Shown here piece by piece: positions 22,640-33,710 of a DNA stretch of 36,485 nt. Position 1 is the first letter of the stretch; every line of letters starts with the position of its first letter. The position numbers and the translations under genes are program-made. Source of the stretch: Paramacrobiotus metropolitanus (taxonomy: Eukaryota; Tardigrada; Eutardigrada; Parachela; Macrobiotidae); contig NW_026570587.1 of NCBI RefSeq assembly GCF_019649055.1, forward strand, positions 1 through 36,485, in the 5' to 3' direction. The notes under the pieces were generated by a model. It made no database searches, was not told the origin of the DNA, and was given only the letters and a program-made list of their open reading frames with translations.

Positions 22640-22960
22640 TGTGCCACGTCATTGGACGGGCCAAAAGACTTAGTCGATTTTCCAGTGGCCACGTCGTTGG
22701 ACGGGCCAAAAGACTTAGAAAATTCTCGGTGGGCCACGTCGTTGGACGGGCCAAAAGACTTCCGCGGACAGTCGATTTTTCGACTGTCCGCGGTTGATGG
22801 CGGGCCAAATGGACTTAGTCGATTTTTCGACGGTCCAAGGTGTATGGCAGGCCAAAAGGACTTAGTCGTTTTTTCGACGGTCCAAGGTGTATGGCGGGCC
22901 AAAAGGACTTAGTCGTTTTTTCGACGGTCCAAAGTTGATGGCGGGCCAAAGTTGGTCCGT
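22640..22960. repeat. Hairpin-forming tandem repeats with GGGCCAAAAGACTTAG core
   Basis: Six or so units carry the core (C/T)GGGCCAAAAGGACTTAG. In the right half each unit continues TCGTTTTTTCGACGGTCC, so GGAC..GTCG and CGAC.GTCC can pair around a T-rich loop (about 22805-22930). At 22762-22793 one unit is a perfect 14-bp stem with a four-T loop. Confidence 0.65.
22762..22793. repeat. Perfect 14-bp inverted repeat
   Basis: CCGCGGACAGTCGA (22762-22775) and TCGACTGTCCGCGG (22780-22793) separated by TTTT. It is the most perfect stem in the window and sits in the repeat array of the LTR-like region. Confidence 0.75.
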
Positions 22961-23760
22961 CTCACTGGCCGTGGGCCATGAGTTGGCTACCATGTCCGAT
23001 GAGTCAGGTAGGTTTCCCTGAGACCGTGGCCATAACAAAATTAAGTGGCGTCTGACGAAAACATCAGGTTGGCCGGGCCAAACTCCAAAAAAAATTAAGT
23101 TGTGGACGCCGGTAGGCGTTTTCCACAAAGGAGTCGGTCTGCTGACTAGAAGCATCCTCTTTTGGCCTCGGGCGGTGCATCTTTTGGATGGGCCTCTGGG
23201 CGGTCCGTGGTGAGGATGTTGGACATGGCATGCAAAGTGGGTGTACCACAACTTCTATGTGGCTCCCAAACTCACTTGTCCCAGTTGCCTGGTATGGCAA
23301 CTAAACTCGTGAGCCATCTATGGTCGGTTAGACGCATAGTGGGCCTGGTCCAACTTCTATGGGCCAGGGCTTAGCCTTGGCTTGTCGCAACTTGTATGCG
23401 GGCCAGGCTGATCCACGGCTTGTCGCAACTTCTATGCGGGCCGTCGCCACATTCTGGGCGCTGGATCCTTTCCGTGCCGGTGAACTTAGGCGTTGTGCCA
23501 AGTTCGGTCCAGTGGACTCCGTCGGATGGTCTGGGATGGCCGAGCCAAATTCATGGTCCCGGCCGCTAAGCCAGAGCCTATCCGGGGAATCCGGTTAAGA
23601 TCCAGGGATTTAGGTCCGGTAAGGTAAACGGTACATGGCCGTAAGCCACGTTTGTTGGGCGAGGGTAACAACCGTTGGATTGCACCCATCATGGTGTTCA
23701 AGTCCGGTCCAGCTGATGTTGGTCCCTGTTTAGGGCCAACATGCAGGAATGGCCATTGGC

Positions 23761-25787
23761 CTATCCCTGCCCTCCTTGTCCGGCTTGGTCGCCATCGCCC
23801 GACCCAGAATTGAGTGGGTCGATGACGCTTTCTTCCATTGCCGCCAATTCCTGTTCTGTCAGGTTTTGTTGATTTTGGCTGGAGGTGCTGGCCGGCTGGA
23901 CTTCTTGGTCTGGTTGGACGTCCTGGGTTTGGACGTGTGCGGACGATCCTGTTGAGGATCGCTGGGTTCGAAACTTCGTTGGAAGTTTCCTGGTTGCTGT
24001 TCGATTAACGAACACTTCCGCATTGTCGTCGAAGTCCGTTGGCTGTTTATAGCGGTAATCTTTAGAGCGGTTCCTGTAAATGTTCAGGGCGCTTTGAATT
24101 TTGCTCCCGCTTCAATCTCGTGGATCTGGTTTCCCAGGAGAGCCACTTGGGTCAACAGCCGAGGGACGATTTTCCCTTGCCGGTAGGCAACTTCCAGTTC
24201 CCAATGGCAGTGTAGATGACCAAGTCTGGAGGCAAAGATGCGTATCATCGTGCCGTTATAGGAGTATTTTTGCGTTTCTGGGTCATCCTTGTGATCCGCT
24301 GGCTTGCATGGGATTTCTATGGCCGCTCTGCAAGCTGCAATGATGAAACTGGCGTTCGCGTCCGGTAGGACAAACTGGGCCAGATACTTGACGACGTCAA
24401 GTTGGTCGTCCTTAATGTGCAATTGGCACAAGTCATTCCAGTCCGGTCTGGTGATGGGCTGTCCAAGTAAGTTTACGTCCGTGATGCTCGATAGAGCATT
24501 GTCACGGACCATTGGGTAGCCTTCTCGGTTCTCAATGTGGTCCTTCATGTTAAAGTCACGGGGCCACTCTTTCCTCTGCATTTCCATTTCGAGGCCTGAC
24601 CGGGTGACGAAGGTTTGCAGATTTTGGACCATGGCGTCAACTTGGGCCCATTTGTCCCTGGGGTATGGGATGGCACCCATGATGTAATCCGTCACAACCC
24701 GGTGGGGAAGTGGCCGGATGTTAATACCCTGGTCCTCAGCATACTTGTAAGGATCAAAGTCCGAAGTGCTGCCAGATGTTGCAGGCTGGACCGGTAGGTC
24801 CGCCGCTGGAAATGTGGCCTCAGTCTCCATTGGTATTTGGATACTGATGTTGTGGGCCACTGAGCTGACACTTCGCTCTGGTCGCTTGGTGGACTGCGCG
24901 ACAACCAGGCTGGACTCAGTTTCGTTCCGTTTCCCGGGTGATGTGCGCGGTTGGCGCTCGGGCTGGCTACGGCTTTGGCGGCCACTCTGGTCCTGGTTGC
25001 GGCTCTGGATCTGATGACGTAAGTCATCTGGGTTCCGCGGTAGCGGTGCCAGTGGCGTACGTTGCTCTGTACGCGCTGGCTGATATTGGCCTTTCAGGGC
25101 GTCCAACAGTCCACCTTCCATCAGCTGTTTGGCCACCTGGTCAACCATAGCTTTGTTGATGTTTTCCAGGATCTGGTTATATGTCGTCGGTGTGGACATC
25201 TCATATCCGTAGGATTGAGAGCCTGACGATGGCCGTTGCTGGTGTCCATGAGTTTTCGGGGCGGCCGTTGGGCCACGCCCTGAGGACGGGTCAGAACCCG
25301 AGTTACGGGCTCGACGTTCCCGATCGCGTTCCTCCTTCCGTTCTCGAGCCGTTTGGCTGAGTGGAGGAATCTGGGTTCCAGTACTGCTCCAGCCAGGTTG
25401 TCGGGCGCCACTGCGTTGCATATAGAGATCGTAAATCTCTATCTGCTCATGGTCCCTCAGTAGGGGGAACAGATGGCTTCCATCGCGGCTGGTCATATGG
25501 CAGTATGCGTCAAAATTGCCTCTCACCACTTCTAGGTAGAAGCAGTAGGCTCGGTCGTTCTCATCGCGGAAGCCCGGTCGCAGGTGGTATGCGCAGGGGA
25601 ACAACTCCCGTGAGGAATTGTCCCGGCGGTGAGGATGTGTCATGCTATCGCCGCTGTTGCGTCTGCAGTCCGAGCATCGCGGTTCGTACTTCTGCTGCGG
25701 TGTAAGCCCCCATTCTCTGTGGTAACAGAAATGAAACTTGCAGAATAAGGTCAAGTCCACTTTTATGACTGGTCCCTATGATAATTA
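23761..25787 (-). CDS. P2: unknown protein of the large retroelement, Cys/His-rich N-terminus, one internal break
   Basis: The frame is open from a stop at about 25788. No ATG precedes the Cys/His cluster (FCKFHFCYH, RCSDC, FPCAYH), so either splicing or a frameshift supplies the start, or translation begins at the ATG near 25643. The middle is hydrophilic, with basic and Gln/Ser/Pro-rich stretches (RERKEERDRERRARN). The C-terminal 250 residues look folded and helical (YKYAEDQGINIRPLPHRV; QLDVVKYLAQFVLPDANASF; IFASRLGHLHCHWELEVAY). The main frame stops at 24084-24086, but a change equal to one missing base near 24093 would continue it to 23761, through an acidic/Gln-rich tail ending GQGGQG. 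It resembles no retroviral domain that I know. The position after pol is where env would be, but there is no signal peptide or membrane helix. Confidence 0.6.
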
Positions 25788-25902
25788 CGCCCTATGGTTT
25801 ACGTCCCTATGATTTTACATGTGATTTGTTAACTAGGCTTTTCTTGCCCGGTGAATTATTTAGGGATCACCCCCTAGACCCTATGCAAATTCTATGCCTA
25901 GG
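25788..25902. other. Spacer between P1 and P2 with CATAGGG repeats
   Basis: About 115 bases without a frame. CATAGGG occurs three times on the minus strand (near 25790, 25808 and 25820). It may hold a splice acceptor for P2 (CATAG followed by the open frame), but I cannot show this. Confidence 0.3.
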
Positions 25903-28900
25903 TCACTGATGGACACGCCGCTTTTTCTTGGGCTTGGTTGAGGCCAAGGTGGCGGATTCGGTGGGACGAGGGCCATAGCGGTCCGGTGGGTTATTTTTTC
26001 ATCCGGTACCGTTGCTGCGCCTCTGGCTCGTCAACGGTCTGCTCGAGCCAGCCTTCGCGTAGCATCTTTTTAACGACGTATCGTACGTCCTCGCTAAGGT
26101 AGTACAACCCGGTCGGGCGACTAAGGGGATATTCATTCCCGTGACTCAGCTGGGGATCGTACGTCGAGATTTGGACGTTGTATCGTCCAAGGAGTTGGTT
26201 GGCCATTTCGCCTCTTGTCAGGCCCAAGGGATGTTGCGTGGTGGTTAGTACCGCCAAGATGGCATTTCGCCATTCCCAATAGCCTTGAGGCGCATCATCA
26301 CGTCTTTCCGGTGGAAACGTGTAGAACATCTGCATGTTGGGCAGATGGGTCCGGAGAATGGCTCCTTGTTCGTAGGCCATTTGGATGTATTTCATCACTT
26401 TGGACTTTGAGACTGGTGGGCCATTCCATTTCTGGACAAGTTGGAAGGCCAGTCCTCCTGTTGCAAGAGTTGTACCCGTTTGGGACAACGCCTTTAAGGC
26501 TGCCTTAATATAGGCCCATGTCTCGTCCGTGTTGGAGATCCTCGGCTTCTTTGAAGGGTCTCCGTTGGGCCATTTCCTCGCCACTGTGGTTCTCGGTGGC
26601 GGCACATAGTCTATGCGCGGTTTGGCCGGGCATGGGTCGGGTAAAGTCCAATGGATCTCACCGTCATTTGATTCTGGTGAGGTGGAGTCTCGCACTCTGT
26701 CCCGGTAGGGCTGTGCACCGCTCCCACTCGGCTCAGCGTCTTCTACGCTGGCCTGACTTTCCCGGTCGGCGCTGTCTGCGCCACTTTGGTCTTGACCGGC
26801 GCCTTCTGCGCCGCCCTGGTCCTCCATGTCCTGATCACCGCTAGGTGGCTTGTTCTCATCACCGGGTGGTATTTCCATATCATGGTCCGGTGGGAGGTCC
26901 ATGGTAAGTTTACCAGGGCTTTGGTCATCATCGTCGTCAGAGTCGGACTTTTGGGACTCCATGGTTTGGTCCTGGTCCGGCTCTTCTTGTTCGTCATCCT
27001 CTGAGTCCTCTGGTTGTGAGTCCTCAGAGTCCGAGTCGCTTGGCTGCGGTGAGGGATCTTTTTTCCCTCTTTTCTTTGTGGCCGTGGCCTTTCGGCTCTT
27101 TGTGGATGTGACCGATAAGGCTGGCGAAGGAGGTCTGGACCGGCCAGCTGCGTTAGGCAGTGACACTGTGTCCCTGGGCACGGGCCGAATTCCGGCTGCG
27201 TGCATCTCGTCTTCCGCTTCTTGGCGTGCAGCCAGCTCTCGTCTTGTGACGGATGGTCGAGGAGGCTTCTCTACCGGCAGTTTCTTTGGGCCTGGCAGTT
27301 TGGCCACTTGGGAGATCAAGTATGCCTCCTTGGCTCTGCCGGTCAACTTGTCCTTCGGCGGTCCCGCCGCTTTCTTTCTGTCCGGATCCCATTTTGTGCC
27401 CACGTCGTGTGACACATACAGAGACCGTTGGGTCTTCTGCGGGATGAACCCGGGAATAGTGAAGCGGATCGGCTCTGCCCGGTAGGCGTTAGTCGTCTCA
27501 GGGTTCCATCCTTAACCAGTGCTAACAGCTCGTCAAGAATGATCTTTTCCAATTTCTCCTGGTCCGCCTCTCCTTTGTAGTAGAGAGCGTTAATGGTCCT
27601 GACTATGTCGACCAAGTTGGAGCCTCTTGGGTTGTGCAGGTAAGCGATGGTCCTGCATATCTGGTGAAAGGCGTAATCCCGGCTACGGGAAAGCCCTGCT
27701 GGCCGATGAGGCACGTGAAGCTCCATCATGCTGGTCCAGTCACGGTGCGTGCGGACCAGAAGTCCCATGTCCAGGATGAGAGTTACTACACGCCGCATGA
27801 AGGGTGCCGTTAGTACACGGTCCGCTGGCGGTAGCCCTCTGAATTCTTCTCCATGTGCCATTCTGGCTCGGAGAACTCGGACGAGACATTGGTACATGTC
27901 TCTTCCTGTTGTACGTCTCATGATCCTGGCCGCTGCCACCCATTGGCGCACATATGGACCCGTTGGGATCTCAATGTGCGTGGCCTCCGGTCCAGGATCC
28001 GGGAGCTCAGCTTCGTCGTCCGCCGGCGCGGGGAGCATTGTTTCCTCCGAAGGCGGTTCACCTTCGGGAACTGGCTCGAATTCCTCTTCTTGCCATGGAC
28101 GATATTGTGCTGGCTCTTGTGACTTGTCCATACTGTCCGATAGGACTTGGACGTCTTCATCGCCTGACAGCCGTTTCTCGAGCTGGGCGATCTTGGCCTC
28201 ATGACTTTTCTTGTCTTTGGCCGCTTGTTTTTTCTGGCGGTTCCGTTCGGCCTCTGGGTTTGATGTTGGCCGAGATGTGGCCGCCTGACTCCCACTTGGT
28301 TGAGGGGAGTTTGGGCGAGTGGCCGGTTTGGCCCTCGGTTGTGGAGAAGTTGGACGAGAGGCCGGTTTGGCCCTCTCTGGGTTTTTGGCTTTTCTTGGCT
28401 GCTTACTCCGTTGGGAGTTAGCTGAGTGAATCACACCCAGGCCGAGTGCAAAATTCTCCATTGTCCCTGTTGCAGGGAAGGTAGCTGGGCGGCCAAAAGG
28501 TATATCGTCGATGCTGGCAGGCATGTTCGTCAAGTTTATCGGAGCAGCGGCCGTTGGCCCTGTTCCGGACTGACTTTGGCCTGCCGATTCTTGTGCCGAC
28601 GAAGTGGCCTTCGGTGGCTCCTCCGGTTGGGCTGGTTCTGGCTGTGGTGCTGTGGCCACAGGTCCAGACGGAGAAGTGTCCATTGGCTCTGAAGCCGCTG
28701 GTGGTTGTGCCTGCGTCTTTGGCGGTACCACGGTTGGTGGCGCATTTGACGACAGGGTTTCAGCCATTCTAAAGTCTTCCTCCGGTGGGGGAAAGGCTTT
28801 CTGGTTGCGACGGCGCCGGTAATCATCTATCATCCGTAGGACCAAGGATCGGAGCATTTCGGTTATCATGTCGTATTCTTCCATACGATTCTGCTCCTTG

Positions 28901-31900
28901 GCCTCCTGTCTCTTTGTGAGCAGGAACGGATATTGCCGGCGCTCATTATGGTCAGCATGGATCAGTAAGTGTCTCTGCTCGATAGGAGTGAGAGCACTCA
29001 TGGGCATCAAGGCCGCGTCGGCTTCCATTTCTTGGGCCGAGACAGCCGGAGTTATCCGCACCATCATTCTGGCCGATTGTGCGACCACTGGTGCAGGAGT
29101 CCTAACCGTGACCGTTACTGGTTCAAGTGTTGAACCTGCAGACACCGTAGGTGCTGCGACTCGTTCCACAGTAATGGTCATAGTTGGCTCTGGAGGAGGT
29201 ATTGTATCCTCTCTTTGGTTGGGGACTTGCCTGGCCGGCTCGGTGTGAACCTGGCAGGCGCCGGTTCGATGGCCGGCATGCTGGGCATTCGCGCCGGAGT
29301 TGATGTGGCGCGTCCAGGAGAAGTCCGTTTTGATGGAGATCGGCTTTGGCGTGGCGATTCCTTCGTTGAAGGTGGCCGGACCTGACTGGTCTCATATAAC
29401 GCCCTTTGGACGTTTTCGTCCAAGTCTTCCTCGATCTCCGACTCCTCGCTGGAGGAGACGCCCCAGAAGGCCGCAGGCAGTTGAGGCTGTTCGTCCTCAC
29501 TTTCTGCCTCTTCCGGTGGAAGTTCGTCTTCCACTGGCTGGCCTGGTCGTGGGCGGGGTTCAACTGTCCATGCCCTTGGGTTAATGTGAGGGCCACGGAT
29601 GTAGATGGCATGCTCGATGATTTCGCTAGGCAACTTGCGTTGGCGAAGGGCCTGGCTTTTACTTCGCATGGCCATCAGTTTTCTGATGAGGATTGTACGT
29701 CCTTGGACCATCTGTTGACAGCCGCGGTTGGTGCGGTCAATCTCTCGGTCCGTTAGTGTAGGATCGCCGGCGCGTAGTCGCTGGCGCATATCTTCCTCAG
29801 TCAGATTTAAGCGTAGATCAAGTTCTATGATCTCGCTTACAAGCCGGTTATGCGGGTCGTCCCATGACTCCGTTTGAGTTAATCGGATACGATGCCTCGT
29901 TGGAGGTTCGTCCCGCAATGGCTGTGTCGTTCCTGACGGAATCTTTGGTGCTTCCGGTGGGGAGAGCACGTGTCCCTTGCCAGGAAAAGTCTTTGGCGGC
30001 GACTTCTTCTTGGTCGGTAGACCGCGAAGTACTAAAGTCGGTGGTTCCGCCTTCTTTGGTTTAAGTATGGACCTGCCTGGCCTGGTAGGGCCAGGAACAT
30101 CTGTGTCCGTTGGCGGGCCACTCCGCTCTGGTAGAGTGGGCCTTGTTGGGCGGTTCGACTCCAAGTTTTCTCTTGGCCCTCGCCAAGGTGGGAGTGACTG
30201 CTGTGAAGGAGGCTCTTCCGCTTCCGGGGGAGTCCTCTTCTTCTTCTTAAATCTAGGCGACTGTGGGCCACTTGTTGTGGCAGGAGTGGCCGGTTCTGGC
30301 CGTCCTCCTGTCGATTTCCTAGGCGTTGGCCGGACAACGAGGGTGCCACTTGATGTGTCGCCTTCAATTGGCTTCGGTGTAGGCTGTGATGACGCCGTTG
30401 GCGCATCAACAGCCATCGGACTTGTCGGTTCACCAGCCGGTTGGACTGGTATCGACTCTGCTTCAGCCGGCTTCTCCGGCGAAAGCTCGAGGGTTTTATC
30501 AGGCAGGCTCACGTCCATTTCGACGTCCTGCGGTGGAACTTCTTTGCTGCTGTCCGCTGTGGCAGGTCCAGCAGTGTCCACAGGTTGGCTTGTCGTCGGA
30601 CCAGGCACCGTTAGGGCCTGGGCCAACTCAGCTGGAATTGGCTGTCCAACTGATGTTGAGGCGGCCGGTTCGTATGTCAGGGCCAAAGGTGTTGGCGCAG
30701 ACACCGGTGATGGTCGCCATTCATTTACTGGATCGAAGTTACTCGAGCGTGCCGCCGTTGGCGGACGTGGGACTTTCCAGTAATCTTCGATAAATTCTCG
30801 GATCCATTTTGTGGTGTGGTCCATAACCGTTAACGATGGACCGGTAGGCATCGTATGGTTAGAGGTAAGACCTTTGAGCAGAGCCACCCGTTGGGCCAAG
30901 CTCTGTTGCTGTTCCGTCAGCCTGACCGCTTCTGGGTCGAACGGGCTGAGTTCTTGGATCCGGTTGGTTATGCGGCGTTCGACATCTCCAGCATCGCTGA
31001 TAAGGTGCCGAATGCTCAGTGCTTGGACAACCGTCATTTGCATGGGCCCAGTGTCAGCTTCGCGTAACCGTTGGTTCGCTGCTGCCTGTTCATCGTCCCA
31101 TTGTTGACGTAAAGTCCGAGGGCCGGTCGATTGTCGTCATCCGGCTGGTTTAGTAGCGGGAAGTCGTCCGCGTAGGCCGTTCTGCCTCGCGTAACGTTGC
31201 CCCGCATGATCGATTCCAGGCGTTCCGCTATGGCTGGTGGCGGCGCCAGTGAAGTTGGCCTCAGGTGGACCTGTCGTTCTGGCGCGACCAGGTGATCAGG
31301 CGGAGCTGTAAGTCCTGGTACAGGGATTGGGTCTGGCATGTCGAACCACTCAATGTCGCTGTCGGTTTCTGTGTCCGACGCGCTGGCTGGCCGACTAAGT
31401 GCTGGTCCGGCTGCAAATCGTTCAGCCGAGATCCGCATAATTCTCGAGACTCGCATCCTCAATTCTTCTGCCGGTTGGCGTGTTGAGGACCGTGTCGGTA
31501 TGAGAAGTCCGGTTTGTCCGACGCGTGTTGGCTGCCCCGGTCGGGGTTTGGGTAACACGCGCCTAAGTGCTCCGTCGATCAGGCCAAGCTGATACTGCCG
31601 GTTACGGAAATCGCGCAATGATGGTGCGTCGTTGGCCGTATCTAACGGCTTATCCATAAACCGGAGCATGGCCCGTCTAATCCTGGTAATGTACTCCAGG
31701 ACGCGCTGGAATTCTAAGTCCAACGCGACTTTTCTCCGTAAGGTGGCAATGTCCACTCCCTTCAGGCCACTAATAACCTTGCGGATTTCCTCTTCGAGGC
31801 GTTCCGCGGCGTGGAGTTCACGCTCCAAGGGAGGTATGTCTGGATAAGCCCTTAAGTCATACGGAGAGGATGCTGGTTCACGCGATTCCAATCCAGTGGC

Positions 31901-33470
31901 CGTCAGTATTGCCTCGTCGGTAGACGTAGGCTGGGCCACTGGTGGCGCGGAAGATTCCCCTGTCGTAGCGGTAACTACGACTGTTGGGTTCAATGGTGGA
32001 GGTGGTGCTGATGGTGCTGGTGGCGGACGTGTTGGTGCTGCGGATCCTTCGGTCCTCAGCTGTCTTTCCGTCCGATACTGTTCCAGCTGGTCTCTCAGCC
32101 TGCGAGATGCCGCCAACAGTGCCTGACCAGTTTGGTCATGCAAAGGAAATATCTCGTTTTGAGCTTGGCGGGTCGCTATTTCCTCGCTAAGTTCATGAGC
32201 GAGACGCCGGAATTCATCTTGATCGAGAATGATGCGCTGAGCCATCTCACGGTAGTGAGGGCTGCGGCTGTCCAATTCTCGAATCATGGCCTCCAATTCT
32301 TGGATGGCGTTCTCTACTTCCTTCAGATTGTCCTGAAGTTGGTAGAGTGGAGTCCGGCCGTCGGCCAGAGGTTCAGTGGGGGATTCAATCCGCAATGGTG
32401 GGGTAGTTGGGTCCCATTGGACGTCCCCTTCGTCTTCCGGCTCTGGCGAAGACACAGATTCTGTCGGTGGGACAGTCTGGTCACGCCTTATTACACACAC
32501 TGGATTCAGTGGTGGTTGTGCTGCCGGTGCCGGTTCGGTTAGGCCAAGTTGGGCCGCCAGTTCCGGTGGAACCTCTTCTGGCCGGTTATATATGGTGAGC
32601 CGTCCATTCACAAATACCCGTAATGGGTAATCACTTGGCTCGTTGAGCTGTGATGTGCTTGGCTGGGTTTCCGGCGGCGCTGGAGTTCGATACGCGTCCG
32701 GTCCCGCTCGTGGAGGCTCAATGGATGAGTCAGACGGCGCCTGGCCCGTTGGGTCAGGTTGTGCCGCTGAAGGTGGGCTATACGGCGGTTGGCCGTATGC
32801 TCCATATCCGCCGTAAGGCGGTGGATATCCATAAGGTCCTGGCGGATACATCCACGGTGGTGGGTATCGCCATTGGTTCGAAGTCCGGCTGCGGCTGGTT
32901 TGAAGGTCCAGGCGCAGGGTACGGTGGATATCCATAGTAAGGGTTATGGTATGGAGGCGGAGTGTACTGTGGCCGCGGTCCAGTATGGACCGGTGTAGTC
33001 GTGACCGTTGGCCCGACTGCCGCAGTGGTGAAAACTGGCTGACTCGCCGAAGTGGTCGGTAGGCCACCATACCGAATTGGTTGATGTGAGCCGGTACGGC
33101 CGTGAGGATAGCGTCGGACCGTTTGGCCCGACGTAGAGCTTGGCTGGCTGCCAGCTACTGCTGCATTCACCAGGAGTCCAGTCACGTCAGAGAATGTCCC
33201 TGGCGCCCAAAGTTGTGGCGGTATGGCTCGAGGTGGTAGAGGCTGTGACCGCGGTAGCGGTGTGTCGGCCCGTGAACTGGGGCCGACTGACATAGTTGCC
33301 AGCTGCTCGGCGGTTAGGTTGGCCCTAATATTAGGTACCTGTACACTCGGAGGCCGGTTAGACGACCGAGTGGAAGATCCGCCCGACCGGGATTCCGGTC
33401 GTGAGTATGGATGTGTGCGGTTACTGCGGTCGGAGTCATCAGAGCGATCAGTGCGTCGGCGTCCGTCCAT
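25903..33470 (-). CDS. P1: giant low-complexity protein with helical-hairpin and winged-helix-like modules, several frame breaks
   Basis: Five long open stretches follow one another on the minus strand and overlap by a few to about 290 bases: 33470-32778, 33070-31034, 31043-29178, 29181-27343 and 27415-25991. At each overlap the plausible protein passes from one frame to the next, so I read them as one gene of roughly 2500 residues. The start is the first ATG (33470, MDGRRRTDRS). The N-terminus is Pro/Tyr/Gly-rich (YPPPYGGYGAYGQPPY). Then come Pro/Ser/Thr-rich linkers, helical modules, an acidic stretch (about 27070-26770), winged-helix-like modules and a basic end. The main frame stops at A6 (25994-25999). 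A one-base shift there leads to KPKKKRRV and a stop at 25903. This suggests a nuclear, perhaps chromatin-binding, protein. Breaks near 32875, 31110, 29200, 27500 and 25995 may be decay or assembly indels. Function unknown. Confidence 0.6.
25994..27990 (-). other. P1 region with about four winged-helix-like modules
   Basis: Four segments share the pattern helix, turn, helix, recognition helix, then a short beta wing: about 27990-27720 (VRQWVAAARIMRR; FMRRVVTLILDMGLLVRTH), 27700-27480 (FHQICRTIAYL; KIILDELLALVKDG), 26520-26310 (AYIKAALKALSQ; KVMKYIQMAYEQGAILRTH) and 26285-25994 (NAILAVLTTTQHPLGLTRGE; VRYVVKKMLREGWLEQT). The recurring K-x2-x-M/L-x3-G-x-L/I ending is typical of winged helices such as linker histone or replication-factor folds. 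Assignment is by eye only. Confidence 0.4.
28800..32360 (-). other. P1 region with repeated helical-hairpin modules
   Basis: Several charged helical pairs joined by a Pro- or Asp-containing turn recur between disordered linkers: about 32330-32160 (IQELEAMIRELDSRSP; DQDEFRRLAHELSEEI), 31810-31640 (EEEIRKVISGLKG; LDLEFQRVLEYITRI), 31000-30860 (VERRITNRIQELSPFDP), 29860-29630 (IIELDLRLNLTEEDM; RTILIRKLMAM) and 29000-28800. Shared spacing and motifs suggest internal duplication of one module. Confidence 0.4.
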
Positions 33471-33503
33471 CGTTGAATGGGGCGCTGTCACGAGACGAAT
33501 CAC

Positions 33504-33710
33504 GCGGTGTTAGACTCCTACCTACTGTGTTAGTTCAAAGTACGGCTAGCTAATTCTTAAGCTACCATGTCAGACCAACTTAGGCTACTTTTAGGCTACT
33601 GGTCTTTTAGATTTAGGTTAGTTAATTTTAGGTTAGTTAATTTCGGTAGCAGCTCACGAAGATGATCGTGGGACTTTAGGTTAGTTAGACTAATTCTAAG
33701 TCTGAATTAA
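33504..33710. other. Spacer between pol and P1 with TTTAGGTTAGTTAAT repeats
   Basis: About 200 AT-rich bases with no frame. TTTAGGTTAGTT occurs three times on the plus strand (33611-33690) along with two TAGGCTAC copies. It could be an internal promoter or splice region for P1, but no clear signal is visible. Confidence 0.4.

Larger units (their letters stand above)
21060..23760 (-). repeat. Putative 3' LTR/UTR of the large retroelement
   Basis: A non-coding region downstream of P2. In element orientation it carries a TATA-like sequence (GTATACTTTG, about 21393), a CCAATCAG box and an AATAAA at 21170-21165, spaced like promoter and polyadenylation signals of an LTR. A purine-rich stretch overlaps the P2 stop (about 23779-23762), followed at 23741-23717 by an inverted repeat starting TGTTGGCCCT; one of these could be the polypurine tract and LTR start. 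The interior is filled by divergent tandem repeats. Both ends remain inferred. Confidence 0.45.

Noticed and set aside
22995-23025. GATGAGTC motif resembling a hammerhead ribozyme core
   Set aside because: The preceding CT of the CTGATGAG core and a GAAAC segment at the proper distance are missing, and the flanking stems do not form.
23761-25787. P2 as a retroviral envelope gene
   Set aside because: The position fits, but there is no signal peptide, fusion peptide, furin-like site or membrane segment, and the protein is largely hydrophilic.
26850-27485. Long plus-strand frame of about 210 codons opposite P1
   Set aside because: Ser/Gly-rich mirror of the acidic and Pro-rich minus-strand coding sequence; codon bias of the opposite strand explains its openness.
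29178-29181. ATGA overlap of two long frames as possible termination-reinitiation in a polycistronic message
   Set aside because: The second frame reads sensibly well upstream of its ATG, so a single-base frame break explains the junction better.
33611-33690. TTTAGGTTAG repeats as an interstitial telomere
   Set aside because: Only three imperfect, interrupted copies occur and they are not in a continuous array.
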